Source: Budorcas taxicolor
Lineage: Eukaryota > Chordata > Mammalia > Artiodactyla > Bovidae
Assembly (NCBI RefSeq): GCF_023091745.1
Contig: NC_068920.1
Span: forward strand, 149,139,622-149,203,621
Direction: 5' to 3'
Length of the DNA: 64,000 bases
Positions 32,959 through 43,299 of this stretch are shown here, piece after piece (within the stretch, counting starts at the first letter, position 1; every line of letters starts with the position of its first letter). A model generated the notes under the pieces. That model searched no databases. It saw only the letters and a list, made by a program, of their open reading frames with translations, and was not told the DNA's origin. The position numbers were made by a program, and so were the translations under genes.

Positions 32959-34517
32959 TCAGTTCATTTCAGTTCAGTCACTGAGTCGTGTCCGACTCTT
33001 TGTGTCCCCAAGAATTGTAGCACACCAGGCCTCCCTGTCCACTACCAACTCCCAGAGTTTACTCAAACTCATGTCCATCGAGTCAGTGATGCCATCCAGC
33101 CATCTCATCCTCTGTCGTCCCCTTCTCCTCCTTCCCCCAATCCCTCCCAGCATCAGGGTCTTTTCCAATGAGTCAACTCTTTGCACCAGGTGGCCAAAGT
33201 ATTGGAGTTTCAGCTTCAGCATCAGTCCTTCCAATGAACACCCAGGACTGATCTCCTTTAGGATGGATGGGTTGGATCTTCTTGCAGTCCAAGGGACTCT
33301 CAAGAGTCTTCTCCAATACCACAGTTCAAAAGCATCAATTCTTTGGCACTCAGCTTTCTTCACAATCCAACTCTCACATCCATATATGACCACTGGAAAA
33401 ACCATAGCCTTGACTAGATGGACCTTTTGGCAAAGTAATGTCCCTGCTTTTTAATATGCTGTCTAGGTTGGTCATAACTTTCCTTCCAAGGAGTAAGTGT
33501 CTTTTAATTTCATGGCTGCAATCACCATCTGCAGTGATTTGGGAGCCCAAAAAATTAAAGTCTGACACTGTTTCCACTGTTTCCCCATCTATTTCCCATG
33601 AAGTGATGGGACCAGATGCCATGATCTTCGTTTTCTGAATGTTGAGCTTTAATCCAACCTTTTCACTCTCCTCTTTTACTTTCATCAAGAGGCTTTTTAG
33701 TTCCTCTTCACTTTCTGCCAAAAGGCTGGTGTCTTCTGCATATCTGAGGTTATTGATATTTGTCCCAGCAATCTTGATTCCAGCTTGTGCTTCTTCCAGC
33801 CCAGCTTTTCTCATGATGTACTCTGCATAGAAGTTAAATAAGCAGAGTGACAATATGCAGCCTTGACATACTCTTTTCCTATTTGGAACCAGTCTGTTGT
33901 TCCATGTCTAGTTCTAACTGATGCTTCCTGACCTGCATATAGGTTTCTCAAGAGGCAGGTCAGGTGGTCTGGTATTCCCATCTCTTTCAGAATTTTCCAC
34001 AGTTAATTGTGATCCACACAATCAAAGGGTTTGGCATAGTCAATAAAGCAGAAATAGATGTTTTTCTAGAACTCTCTTTCTTTTTCCATGATCCAGCGGA
34101 TGTTGGCAATTTGATCTCTGATTCCTCTACCTTTTCTAAAACCAGCTTGAACATCTGGAATTTCACAGTTCATGTATTGCTGAAGCCTGGCTTGGAGAAT
34201 TTTGATCATTACTTTACTAGTGTGTGAGATGAGTGCAATTGTGTGGCAGTTTGAGCATTATTTGACATTGCCTTTCTTTGGGATTGGAATGAAAACTGAC
34301 CTTTTCCAGTCCTGTGGCCACTGCTGAGTTTTCCACATTTGCTGGCATATTGAGTGCAGCACTTTCACAGTATCATCTTTCAGGATTTGAAATAGCTCAA
34401 CTGGAATTCCATCACCTCCACTAGCTTTGTTCATAGTGATGTTTTACAAGGCCCACTTGACTTCACATTCCAGGATGTCTGGCTCTAGGTGAGTGATCAC
34501 ACCATCGTGATTATCCC
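32959..34517 (-). mobile_element. BovB LINE (younger), 1.56 kb, nested in older BovB
   Basis: On the plus strand it runs from the tail (TCAGTTCATTTCAGTTCAG) back through the RT C-terminus, the catalytic box, motif A and the fingers to CACACCATCGTGATTATC. The box at 33731-33742 encodes Tyr-Ala-Glu-Asp, so the first catalytic Asp is lost. Motif A (FIDYAKPFD) is otherwise present near 34013-34048. Minus-strand frames 33374-33853 and 32974-33405 hold 159 and 143 codons. The diagnostic tract reads GAACACCC, a younger class than its host. Confidence 0.94.
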
Positions 34518-35163
34518 TGGCAGATAGATGAGGAAACAGTGGAAACAGTGACAAACTCTATTTGGGGGGGATCCAAAATCACTGCAGATGGTGACTGCAG
34601 CCATGAAATTAAAAGACGCTTGCTACTTGGAAGAAAAGTTATGACCAACCTAGACTGCTTATTAAAAAGCAGAGGCATCACTTTGCCAACAAAGGTCCGT
34701 CTAGTTAAGGCTATGGTTTTTCCAGCGGTCATGTATGGATGTGAGAGTTGCACTATAAAAGAACCTGAGTGCTGAAGAATTGATGCTTTTGAACTGTGGT
34801 GTTGGAGAAGACTCTTGAGAGTGCCTTGGACTGCAAGGAGATCAAACCAGTTCATCCTAAAGGAGATCAGTCCTGAATATTCATTGGAAAGACTGATGCT
34901 GAAGCTGAAACTCTGATGTTTTGGCCACCTGATGCGAAGAACTGACTCATTGGAAAAGACCCTCATGCTGGGGAAGATTGAAGGTGGGAGAAAGGGACGA
35001 CAGAGGATGATATGGCTGAATGGCATCACCATTGACTCAATGTCATGACTCAATGGACATGAGTTTGAGTAAACTCCAGGAGTTGGTGATGGACAGGGAG
35101 GCCTGGCGTGCTGCAGTCCATGGGATCACAAAGAGTTGGACATGACTGAGCGACTGAACTGAA

Positions 35164-35233
35164 GAAGACTGCTACAATCATCCAGCTATTTGTCCTGCTT
35201 CTCCCATTCCTTTGTTAAGCCATCATCTACATT
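35164..35233. other. Short spacer between BovB copies
   Basis: No recognised element. Confidence 0.5.
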
Positions 35234-35673
35234 GCTGCTGGTGTTCAGTTCAGTTCAGTTGCTCAGTCGTGTCCGACTCTTTGTGACCCCATGAATCACA
35301 CCATGCCAGGCCTCCTTGTCCATCATCAATTCCCGGAGTTCAACCAAACTCATGTGCATCGAGTTGGTGATGCCATCCAGCCATCTCATCCTCTGTTGTC
35401 CCCTTCTCCTCCTGCCCCCAATCCCTCCCAGTATCAGGGTCTTTTCCAATGAGTCAACTCTTCGCATGAGGTGGCCAAAGTACTGGAGTTTCAGCTTTAG
35501 CATCATTCCTTCCAATGAACACCTAGGACTGCTCTCCTTTAGGATGGACTGGTTGGATCTCCTTGCAAGGGACTCTCAAGGGTCTTCTCCAACACCACAG
35601 TTCAAAAGCCTCAATTCTTTGGCGCTCAGCTGTCTTCACAGTCCAACTGTGAAGAAGGCTGAGCTGCTGGTGT
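35234..35673 (-). mobile_element. BovB LINE 3' fragment with fold-back 5' terminus and 11-bp duplication
   Basis: The element occupies about 35245-35662, tail first (TTCAGTTCAGTTCAG). A perfect 11-bp direct repeat GCTGCTGGTGT flanks it (35234-35244 and 35663-35673). At its 5' end the sequence turns back on itself: CTCAGC...CACAGT (35625-35642), loop CCA, then ACTGTG...GCTGAG (35646-35663). The inverted arm keeps the BovB consensus AAGGCTGAG while the direct arm has two substitutions. The diagnostic tract is GAACACC. Confidence 0.94.
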
Positions 35674-35889
35674 AGGCCTTATGAAATCCAAGTGTATTCA
35701 TGCCTTATTACAATCCTTCTATGAAATACAGTCTAAAGGTAAAACCCAAATTATATAACCAGAGTCTCCTATGACCTGCCACCTCCTATCAGATTCCCTC
35801 CCACTCTTCTCCCTACACGTTCAGCTCTCACAGGAAGCTTCCTGCAGTGCTTGGATTGCTGATATTCATTTATATTTCTGAACTTGCTC
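35674..35889. other. Short single-copy spacer
   Basis: No recognised element. Confidence 0.45.
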
Positions 35890-36130
35890 ATAAAATGTCC
35901 CTACGAAGAGGATAGAACTTTGCCAGCTCTCTGATAAAAGCTCACTTATTCTTCAAAATTCAGCTCAGAGAGCTCCAATCCTATGAAGCTCTCCCTGGTA
36001 TTAACTCTATAACCACCACCAACACTGTCATAGTCTCCGAAATATAACTCTAACACTGGATTTGGTATATTTGGTTTTGTAATTGTGTACTTATCTATCT
36101 AATTTGAGTCCCTCAAAGGCATTTTTTCCA
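35890..36130 (+). mobile_element. L2 LINE 3' end
   Basis: AAATTCAGCTCAGAGAGC, ATGAAGCTCTCCCTGG, TTTTGTAATTGTGTACTTATC and TTTGAGTCCCTCAAAGGC reproduce the order of the mammalian L2 3' end. It is ancient and noncoding. Its right half forms one arm of the inverted repeat at 36014-36287. Confidence 0.6.
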
Positions 36131-36287
36131 AAAGCTCAAATATTATGGAACTTGTTTAAGATGAAGTAGTTCTAAATGCCTTTGAGGAACTCACATTTAA
36201 ATAGATAAGTACACAGACAACTATAAAGCCAAATACTAAATCCAAGTTTAAAGCTGTGTTTAGGAGAGTGTGACAGTGTTGGTGGTG
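36014..36287. repeat. Long imperfect inverted repeat (hairpin), about 111/114-nt arms, 49-nt loop
   Basis: The left arm 36014-36124 (CACCACCAACACTGTCA ... CCTCAAAGGCATTT) and right arm 36174-36287 (AAATGCCTTTGAGG ... TGACAGTGTTGGTGGTG) are reverse complements over their full length, with scattered mismatches and three short indels, roughly four bases in five matching by eye. The left arm is L2-derived. The shared CACCACCAACACTGTCA end goes beyond what I recall of L2 consensus, which favours an inverted duplication over two independent insertions. Confidence 0.85.
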
Positions 36288-36295
36288 ACAAGATA

Positions 36296-36522
36296 GGGCT
36301 TTCCAGACAGTGCCAGTGGTAAAGAATCCACCAGCCAAAACAGGGGGCACAGAAGATGCAGGTTCAATCCCTGGCTCTAGAAGCTCCACTGGAGGAGGAA
36401 ATGGCAACCCACTCCAGTATTCTTGCCTGGGAAATCCTACGGACAGAGGAGCCTGGCGGGCTACAGTCCATGGGATTGCTAAGAATCGGACACGGTTGAG
36501 CGCACGGGCACACACACACAGA
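36296..36522 (+). mobile_element. Bov-tA SINE
   Basis: Head GGGCTTTCCAGACAGTGCC, B-box, body CCACTCCAGTATTCTTGCC, end ATCGGACACGGTTGAGCGC, then a short (CA)n run at 36509-36520. It starts 9 bases after the inverted repeat. Confidence 0.92.
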
Positions 36523-36682
36523 ACTGCAGGGTAAACCTGAGACTCTAGTTCATGCCCTTTCCTGTAAGTGCCGCCTTCCACCTACTGAAGTCAGAAGAAT
36601 TGTGTTCTAGTCCTTGCTCTGTGAACTATGTGCCAAAGTGGACTTTCTCAGCAATGTATGAGGTATTTGAGTCATGTTAGGC

Positions 36683-36832
36683 CTAAGTATCAGAGAAGGC
36701 AATGGCAACCCACTCTGGTACTCTTGCCTGGAAAATCCCATGGATGGAGGAGCCTGGTAGGCTGCAGTCCATGGGGTCACTAAGGGTCGGACACGACTGA
36801 ATCAACTTAGCAGCAGTAGCAGGACTAAGTAT
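36683..36832 (+). mobile_element. Bov-A monomer SINE with 8-bp duplication
   Basis: AGAGAAGGCAATGGCAACCC to CAACTTAGCAGCAGTAGCAG. CTAAGTAT flanks it at 36683-36690 and 36825-36832. Confidence 0.92.
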
Positions 36833-37167
36833 TCTTCCTCTTTCTCAGTGGCTCTTCATTTATTACCTGATGACTCTCTGACAGGTTCCACATATCTGCA
36901 GAACCAGGGAGATATTTAAAGAAGACTTTGCATTTCTAGCCTGTCCTTCCCACTGCTCTTCAGTAAGACTTCTGTGATTTTCTGTTCTAATTCTGTAGTC
37001 TACTAAGGTTCGATTTGGAGTGTCAGCAGGGCTCTTAAACTCTTTGATGGGGTAGACTGAGCTACAGAATCTTCTATGGAGACCATATGTTTTGGCTTGG
37101 GATCAAGGCCACGTGTCTCAGGATTTTTAAAAATGACCCTCGTTTGGATGATCCCCACGGTCTGTTA
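36833..37167. other. Single-copy spacer
   Basis: No recognised element. Confidence 0.45.
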
Positions 37168-37381
37168 AGGGACTCACTGGTGGCCTAGACTGTAAAGAAC
37201 CTCCCTGCAATGCAAGAGACCCAAGTTCAGTCCCTGAGTCAGGAAGATCCCTTGGAAAAGGGAATGGCTACCCACTCCAGTAATTCTTGTCTGAAGAATT
37301 CCATGGATAAAGGAACCTGGTGGGCTACAGTCCATGGGGTTGCACGGAGTCGGACACAACTGAGCTACTAACACAACAATG
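37168..37381 (+). mobile_element. Bov-tA SINE
   Basis: Head GGGACTCACTGGTGGCC, B-box-like GTTCAGTCCCTGAG, body CCACTCCAGTAATTCTTG, end GTCGGACACAACTGAGC. Confidence 0.91.
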
Positions 37382-38221
37382 AGGTTTCTTGTAGGGTAAC
37401 ATCTCATGAGTGTGAAGGTATGGTACAACCAACCAATAACAGACATTTACTGAGGACATTCCAAGCACAAGGTCTTGGATCAGAAGCAGGGACCTATTCA
37501 CTAACGTAGAGTTTTTATACTAAGTGCTGAAGGTGTTGTTGATAGAATAGAATCTTCCCCTGCTACACTTCTCCCTCTGTATTTCAGGTCCGTGATTCCA
37601 AAGCTTTACAGCCAGCATCTTCTTGTTTATTACCAATGGCACCATTGGTGGGTCCCTGTGGAGTGACTGTGGGGAAATTAAATGTTTTCACGCTGGGCGC
37701 AATCCTTCAAAGAAAGTTCTTGCCTGAGACAAATTTTCTCCATAGGTTGTAGTTAGTAATTTGCTTCCTGTTAATAATTCCACGCACATTGATCTCACAG
37801 CAGCTGGTGATTATTTGGCACAAAACCCTCTGGATTTATTTTAAATTTAGAAAAAAAAAATTGTTCCAGTACCTGCTTCCTGCTTAGCCATTGCCTTGGG
37901 AGACCAGAATATTCTGAATAGCTTGATGAGAATGACCAGTGTTCTGACAACAACAAAGCCTCAAACTTCTCATCCAGCTGCCCACAGGAACAGATTTTGT
38001 TTTTCATTCAAGTGAACTTCTTCAAGCGTTTTCAAAAAAAGCCTTTTCTAGCTTCATCCCAGTTCACTCAGTAATAAACTGCTAAAATAAGGCATTTTCT
38101 TTCCACAGCCAGCTTCTCTTTGCCCTTCACACCATCCACCCCTCTCCATCCCCACAGAAAAAAAAAAAAAGAGTGGCTATTTCTCATTAAGCTCCTGATA
38201 TCTGTATTGGGGACACCTTTA
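37382..38221. other. Single-copy sequence, possible conserved noncoding DNA
   Basis: No young repeat or gene. It contains a near-palindrome CCAATGGCACCATTGG near 37634 (two inverted CCAAT words) and an AT-rich word-dense block at 37745-37850 (GTTAATAATTCCACGC, GGTGATTATTTGGC). A poly-A run lies at 38158-38171. Confidence 0.45.
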
Positions 38222-38335
38222 ATGCCAGAATAGAAGCTCCATTAAAGCATTCTTGTGTTGTTCATTGTGGCATCTAGAGTAACTGGGACAGTGCCAAGTA
38301 CATAAGAGGTATTCAAACATTACCTATGCTAATTA
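38222..38335 (+). mobile_element. L2 LINE 3' end fragment
   Basis: GAATAGAAGCTCCATTAAAGC, TTGTTCATTGTGGCATC, GACAGTGCCAAGTACATAAG and AGGTATTCAAAC match the terminal L2 block (CTCCATGAGGGCAG ... CAGTGCCTGGCACATAG ... GGTGCTCAATAA). Confidence 0.58.
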
Positions 38336-39085
38336 ATCAAGAATACCAAATTGCATTTTCTATTGCGTAAATATTATTATCTCTTGCCAAAAAGCAAAGG
38401 TAAGTTAAGATTTCTCTGAGTATAATGTGATGAACATTTTTCTAAACATACTTTCACTACCAAGGCACTCCATTTTGTCCGAGGTAATCGCAGTGGAATG
38501 CATTCAGATCCTCTGTCTGGTTATCTTATCCTAGGAACCGTCAATAATGGGATGAATATCCCATTGATCACCTCCAGATTGGGACCTTCGGTGTACCTCC
38601 TTCATCATTTTGTTTTTCTGTTCTGAAGCCGTTAGAGCTCTTATTGTTACCAGATCGCTTAAAACTCTAGCAAGCACTTAAAGCTTTCTGAAATTAACCC
38701 TAGTCAGAAACTTTATGCCCCGAAGGCCACGTGTTCATTCTTTCCTCTTTTTGTAAAAGAGCTTCTCACTTTTACCCCAGGTTTTTTTCTAAGCTTCCAG
38801 GGATGTTACACCTTGTACATTCAACAAAAGCAAGCACTCTTCTCTGGCCAGAGGCTAGCAGCAGAACCACATTCTATCAAAAGTGAAGTCCCAACTTAGC
38901 TTTCTCATTAATCCTTCTATTAGTTCAAGGGACCGCTCCTATAGATCAATTCTGTTTTACATGAACATGGAATGAAACACAAGACAGCAAGTGAAATGAA
39001 GACATTTCCCTACTCATTCTTGACCCAAGTCCACTTGCGTAGTATTTTCTAAATTCTCACATGAAATAAACAAATATGATTCTTC
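38336..39085. other. Single-copy sequence
   Basis: No recognised element in about 750 bases. Confidence 0.45.
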
Positions 39086-39650
39086 CTTCTTTGTGGTAGA
39101 TACCCTGAGAGGTGATGCCTGATGTGATGACTGTTCTTCCCTGGAATGTGGACAGGTCCCCTGACTTGTGTCTAATAGAATAAGGTAAAGATGGTACTCT
39201 ATTGATTGGGTTACATTACATGCCAAAGGTGGATGCTATCCCTCCAGGATGACATTACATTATTTAAGATTATGACTTAGCAAAGAGAGGGCTTCTCTTG
39301 ATGGCTTTGAAGAAGCAAACAATCCTGCAGTGAAGTGCCATGGAGAAGGCCAAGTGGCAGGGAGCCACAGTGGTCCAAGACCTGAGGGCAGCCAGTGGGA
39401 AGCCACGGGTCTCAGTCATAAAACAACGAGGAGAAAAATCTGACCAACAACCTGGAAGAACATGAAAATGGATTCTCCCCTAATGAGCCTCTGAGTCAGA
39501 ACACAGACCAACTGACACCTCAGTCACAGCCTGGTGAGCCCCTGAGCAGAAGACTCAGTTAAGCTGTGCCTGGACTCCTGACCCACGGAAACTGGCCAGA
39601 AACTGGATGCTGGTGATAATTTGTTGTGGAGCAAGAGAAAACTAATACAT
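39086..39650 (+). mobile_element. MLT1-type LTR (ERVL-MaLR)
   Basis: GATGGCTTTGAAGAAGC, CAAGTGGCAGGGAGCC, GGATTCTCCCCTAATGAGCC, AAGCTGTGCCTGGACTCC and CTGACCCACGGAAACTGG occur in the order of an MLT1 LTR, ending near ATAATTTGTTGTGGAGC. Diverged and solo. Confidence 0.65.
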
Positions 39651-39773
39651 CCTTCTTTCTGAGATTTCATCCTATGAGATTTAAAACCAATGGAGTAATA
39701 ATATTTACTACTAGGAAACTAGGATGATTGCATCAAATATATATTGAAAAAGAGGAATTTAACTGCCTCTGAA
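39651..39773. other. Short spacer
   Basis: No recognised element. Confidence 0.45.
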
Positions 39774-39993
39774 GTGAAGTGAAGTGAAGTGAAGTCGCTC
39801 AGTCGTTTCCGACTCTTTGCGACCCCATGGACTGTAGCCTACCAGACTCCTCTGTCCATGGGATTTTCCAGGCAATAGTCCTGGAGTGGATTGCCATTTC
39901 CTTCTCCAGGGGATCTTCCCAAGCCAGGGATCGAACCCAGGTCTCCCGCATTGTAGACAGATGCTTTACCATCTGAACCACCAGGGAAGTCCA
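39774..39993 (-). mobile_element. Bov-tA SINE with (GAAGT)n tail
   Basis: The plus strand starts with five GAAGT/GAAGT-like units (39774-39796), the antisense of a (CACTT)n tail. It continues CGCTCAGTCGTTTCCGAC and ends with the head ACCATCTGAACCACC. It is close to consensus and probably young. Confidence 0.94.
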
Positions 39994-40424
39994 GCCTCTA
40001 ATACCATATATTGATGTCCCAGATGCTTTGCTAAACACAGCGGATGGACTAATAGAAAAAGGATGCAAGCTTTCTGGCTTCAATGAACCCACAGTTCATT
40101 GGATGGTTCTCTCTTCATGGATGAAAGAGACACTAACAGCAACAAGGCACCACAGAGATTTCCACTGCCAGCCCCGAGGGAGTGGCGACAACCCCTCTCC
40201 CACTGATGACAGCTGAAACTGGACAGAATACAACAAAAAAGGTACTTGAGATCTCTGAAAAGTAAGGTATATCAGATGAACTGGCAACTGAAGTATAACA
40301 ACTTACAACAGAGTGACTTTCATAGAGATTTTTCCCCCTCTTGTATTCTCAAGGGTGGAACTGCTCCCAAATTGCAAAACTATGCAGGCTATTGTGACTA
40401 TGCAGCAGTCACCAACTGCAAAAG
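39994..40424. other. Single-copy sequence
   Basis: No recognised element; 40240-40424 may belong to the decayed L1 to its right. Confidence 0.4.
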
Positions 40425-40635
40425 CAACAGAGAAAAATATCAATAAAATCAAAAGCTCATTATTCCAAAATTTGATGAAATGGATAAAGCATTCCCAAAA
40501 ATGCCCATGAATAAAGAGAGAAGATGCAAACTGCCTAAATCAAGAATCAAAGAGGAAACAGAACTAGAGACCCTCAAGACTTTAGAAGGAGAATAATGGA
40601 ATTTTATGAGCAATTGCAGGCCCTTCAGTGGGAAA
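40425..40635 (+). mobile_element. Ancient L1 ORF2 fragment
   Basis: TATCAATAAAATCAAAAGCTC, AAAGAGAGAAGATGCAAACTG and GGAATTTTATGAGCAATTGC reproduce a stretch of L1 ORF2 between the endonuclease and reverse-transcriptase domains. No open frame. Confidence 0.6.
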
Positions 40636-40674
40636 GGTGGAAAATGATAGTGACCTCAGTATCTCTTATAAACG

Positions 40675-41560
40675 ACATGAAGAATTTGGTCTTTATTTGA
40701 GGACCAGTGCAAAGCCATTGAATAATGTTCAGCACACATAGAACAAAGTTCCTCTGTCTCAGAATGGATTTGGAGAAACAAACCATAATTAGGAGCCTAT
40801 GGTGCTACTTGAGACAAGAGACCATCAGGTTCCCACCTGTAGTGTTACAGTGGTGATAAACAGAACTGAAAAGATTCTGGAACATCCATTCAACTAATGG
40901 ATGAAATTTTTCATTGGCTTGGATATGGCACACAACTACAAAGTGTCAAATATCAGTCTAAATCTGGAGTCCCTGAACATTTTAACATTTCAAGCTTTGA
41001 AGGCCACACGTGGACTCTTGCATATTTTTGTTCTTGGTTGATTTTATTCTGCTTCTTACTTTTTAGCAAAGATTTTTAAAGTGTTGGCTCATCCTTAGCT
41101 CATGAACAACACAGAACTAGCCACAGGCTGGAACTGCCTCATGATGTAGGAGATTCTGGCTTTCATATGACAGTAGGTACCAGTGCCTTCTGTGGAGCAG
41201 GTGAAGTGGTTCAGAGTAAACCCATCAGGGGATTACATTTTAAAATGTTGATCTTGAGCTGTTTTTGAGGTACCAAATGGAGATACCAAGTCATCACTTG
41301 GGTATACAGAATTGATGCTCAGAGGAGAAATCTGGGCAAACACATCATTCAGCACCGTCTATGACTGCGATCATAAAGGCAGAGATATAGATAAAAATGA
41401 CTGAGGAAAAGTTAGATGGAAAAGAGGAGAGAGTTTGGGATTGAGTCTTGAGCAACTGCCTAAGTTAGTGTCTCAATTAAAGGTGATGAGCCTGCAGCAG
41501 ACACAAAGACAGTGGGCAGAAACATTGAAGGGAATTAGATCAGGTTGCGTTAAAAAAGAA
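40675..41560 (-). mobile_element. L2 LINE internal fragment (RT region, decayed)
   Basis: On the plus strand, TTTGGTCTTTATTTGAGG and GCAAAGCCATTGAATAATG (40687-40735), then TTTTTGAGGTACCAAATGG and GAGAAATCTGGGCAAAC (41262-41345), then GAGTCTTGAGCAACTGCC follow the antisense order of the L2 ORF and the sequence downstream. The middle (40840-41180) is unclear. Confidence 0.5.
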
Positions 41561-41624
41561 AAAAAAAATGGATTCCATTCACATGCTCATTTCTTTTCCA
41601 GAATTACAGTCAAAAAGGGGATTT

Positions 41625-41856
41625 AAGCTTATGAGTGTGTGTGCATGCTCAGTCATGTCCAACTTATTGCAATTCTTTGAAATCACTAGGCTCCTCTGTC
41701 CATGGAATTTTCCTGGCAATAATACCAGAGTGGGTTGTCATTTCCTCCTCCAAGGTATCTTCCCGATCCAGGGATTGAACCCATGTCTCCTGTATCTTCT
41801 GCACTGGTGGGCAGGTTCTTTATCACTGTGCTACCTGGGAATCCCCAAGCTTATGA
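41625..41856 (-). mobile_element. Bov-tA SINE with 10-bp duplication
   Basis: SINE at 41635-41846 on the minus strand. It is diverged (GCAATTCTTTGAAATCAC in place of the GCGACCCCATGGACT block). AAGCTTATGA repeats perfectly at 41625-41634 and 41847-41856. Confidence 0.92.
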
Positions 41857-42497
41857 AAGTCCTCTCCAAAAGAGCCTTCCAAATTCATGATGTCCCTACG
41901 TTGTTTCACACTCTATTTAGATAATACGCTGCATTTTTATTAATATGTGAAGGTGACAACAATCCTTTAAAATCGAATATCTATAATACAATATCCATTA
42001 TTTAGAAGAATTACAGGGTCTTGTTTATTTAACATTCACACTTAACCTCTCTGCACCTCAAGTAATGTTACCTTCCCCATGAACAATACAGAGATCTTAA
42101 AACATTTATTTTCCACTGCCTATCTGCTGACTTCTAAGCCATATCGTTCTCATTGATTTTAGTTTTCTCCTGTTCCTTTTACATCACAGACTTCATTGTT
42201 ACTGTAGGATACAAATGATGATAGTTTAGATTCTTTTGCATGTTTATTACTCTCTTTGCCCAACACTTCACTCAACATTTCACGATTCTCAGAAATTCCA
42301 TGGGTGATAGTTTTCCTTTTGCCCAAAATATATCCTTTAGAAATTTCTCTAATATTGCCTGGAGGAAATTTAAGAGTTTCTACTAAAAGGAAATATTTAT
42401 TTTGTCCTCATTTTAAAATATATTTCATAATATATGCAATTACAATTACTATATAAAAATAATTATATAATACATATAGTTACATACTGATGATAAT
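41857..42497. other. AT-rich single-copy sequence
   Basis: No recognised element in about 640 bases. Confidence 0.45.
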
Positions 42498-42682
42498 CAA
42501 GTTAGTCACACAGTCATGTCCGATTCTTTGTGATCCCATGGACTGTAGCCACCAGGTTCCTCTGTCCATGGAATTCTTCAGGCAAGAGTCCTGGAGTGGG
42601 CTGCCATTTCCTTCTCCAGGGGAATCTTCCTGACCCAGGGATCAAACCCGGGTCTCCTGCATTGCAGGCGGATTCTTTACCA
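42498..42682 (-). mobile_element. Bov-tA SINE, head truncated
   Basis: The plus strand reads TTAGTCACACAGTCATGTCCG to CGGATTCTTTACCATTTG. The last part of the tRNA head (CTGAGCCACCAGGGAAGCC) is replaced by the L1 text that follows. Confidence 0.9.
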
Positions 42683-43299
42683 TTTGCCTTGTCATTTGTT
42701 TCCTCTTAGTATATTGAAAATTTTAATATTTTTTGGCTTTTATTGGGGCTTTCGAGAAGTCAAATATTGATCAAACTGTCACACTTGTAAATGCAATATT
42801 TCTTTTTCTGTTTTAAAGATACTCTTTTTACCTTTGTTTTTTTTCCAGTTTTATTGTAATGAGTCTATGTAAGGATTTCTTTTTACTCACTCTGCTTGGG
42901 ATTTATTGGGATTTCTGGATCTAAGGATTGATTTCTTTCAAAAATTCTAGGAAATTGTAAGTCATTATATCCTTTAATATTGATTCTTCTCTCATTCTCT
43001 CTATTATCTGCTTCAGGAACTCCAATTTGATGCAAGTTTACAACTTCGATCTCCCCTGCATGTATTTCAAACTCACTCTCCTGTGTGACATCCATTCATT
43101 TTCTCTATCAGATTCCACATGATGTCGTGATCCTGCAGCTGTCTGACCTTCTGTTTATTCTCTCCAACAGATTTTAATCTTAATTGTCATAGTGTTTTAA
43201 TTTTTAATTACCTTAGTTCTCTCATTAACCTTATTTATTATTTTTCACTCTCTTGTTTTTGAAGATGTTATCAAGTTTTCTTAATATCTTACTATACAT
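42683..43299 (-). mobile_element. Old L1 fragment, antisense
   Basis: CTCTGCTTGGGATTTATTGGG, TTCTGGATCTAAGGATTG, TTTCAAAAATTCTAGGAAATTG and TCAGGAACTCCAATTTGATG are the antisense of a well-known L1M block. The fragment is bracketed by Bov-tA SINEs on both sides. Confidence 0.72.

Larger units (their letters stand above)
31603..35163 (+). mobile_element. BovB LINE (older), split by a minus BovB and a Bov-A SINE
   Basis: Segment 1 (31603-32958) starts just after the endonuclease domain (TCAGACTTAAACTGAAG). It carries the linker, RT fingers, a deleted motif A region, and an intact YADD at 32823-32834. Segment 2 (34518-35163) continues with TGGCAGATAGATGAGGAAAC to the CTGAACTGAA tail. Segment 1 stops at GGTCCCAT; only about 8-9 bases of the expected join (CACTTCA) are missing, so the two are one element. 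The frame is broken many times. Around 32545 about 230 bases are missing relative to the copy at 48 kb, joining NAKEC directly to CVDH. It has the GAATATTC tract and a CTGAA tail. Confidence 0.93.

Noticed and set aside
33374..33853. Minus-strand 159-codon frame as a functional reverse transcriptase
   Set aside because: It is a BovB fragment; the catalytic box reads YAED and the element is truncated.
39774..39796. (GAAGT)n as an independent microsatellite
   Set aside because: It is the antisense (CACTT)n tail of the adjacent Bov-tA SINE.
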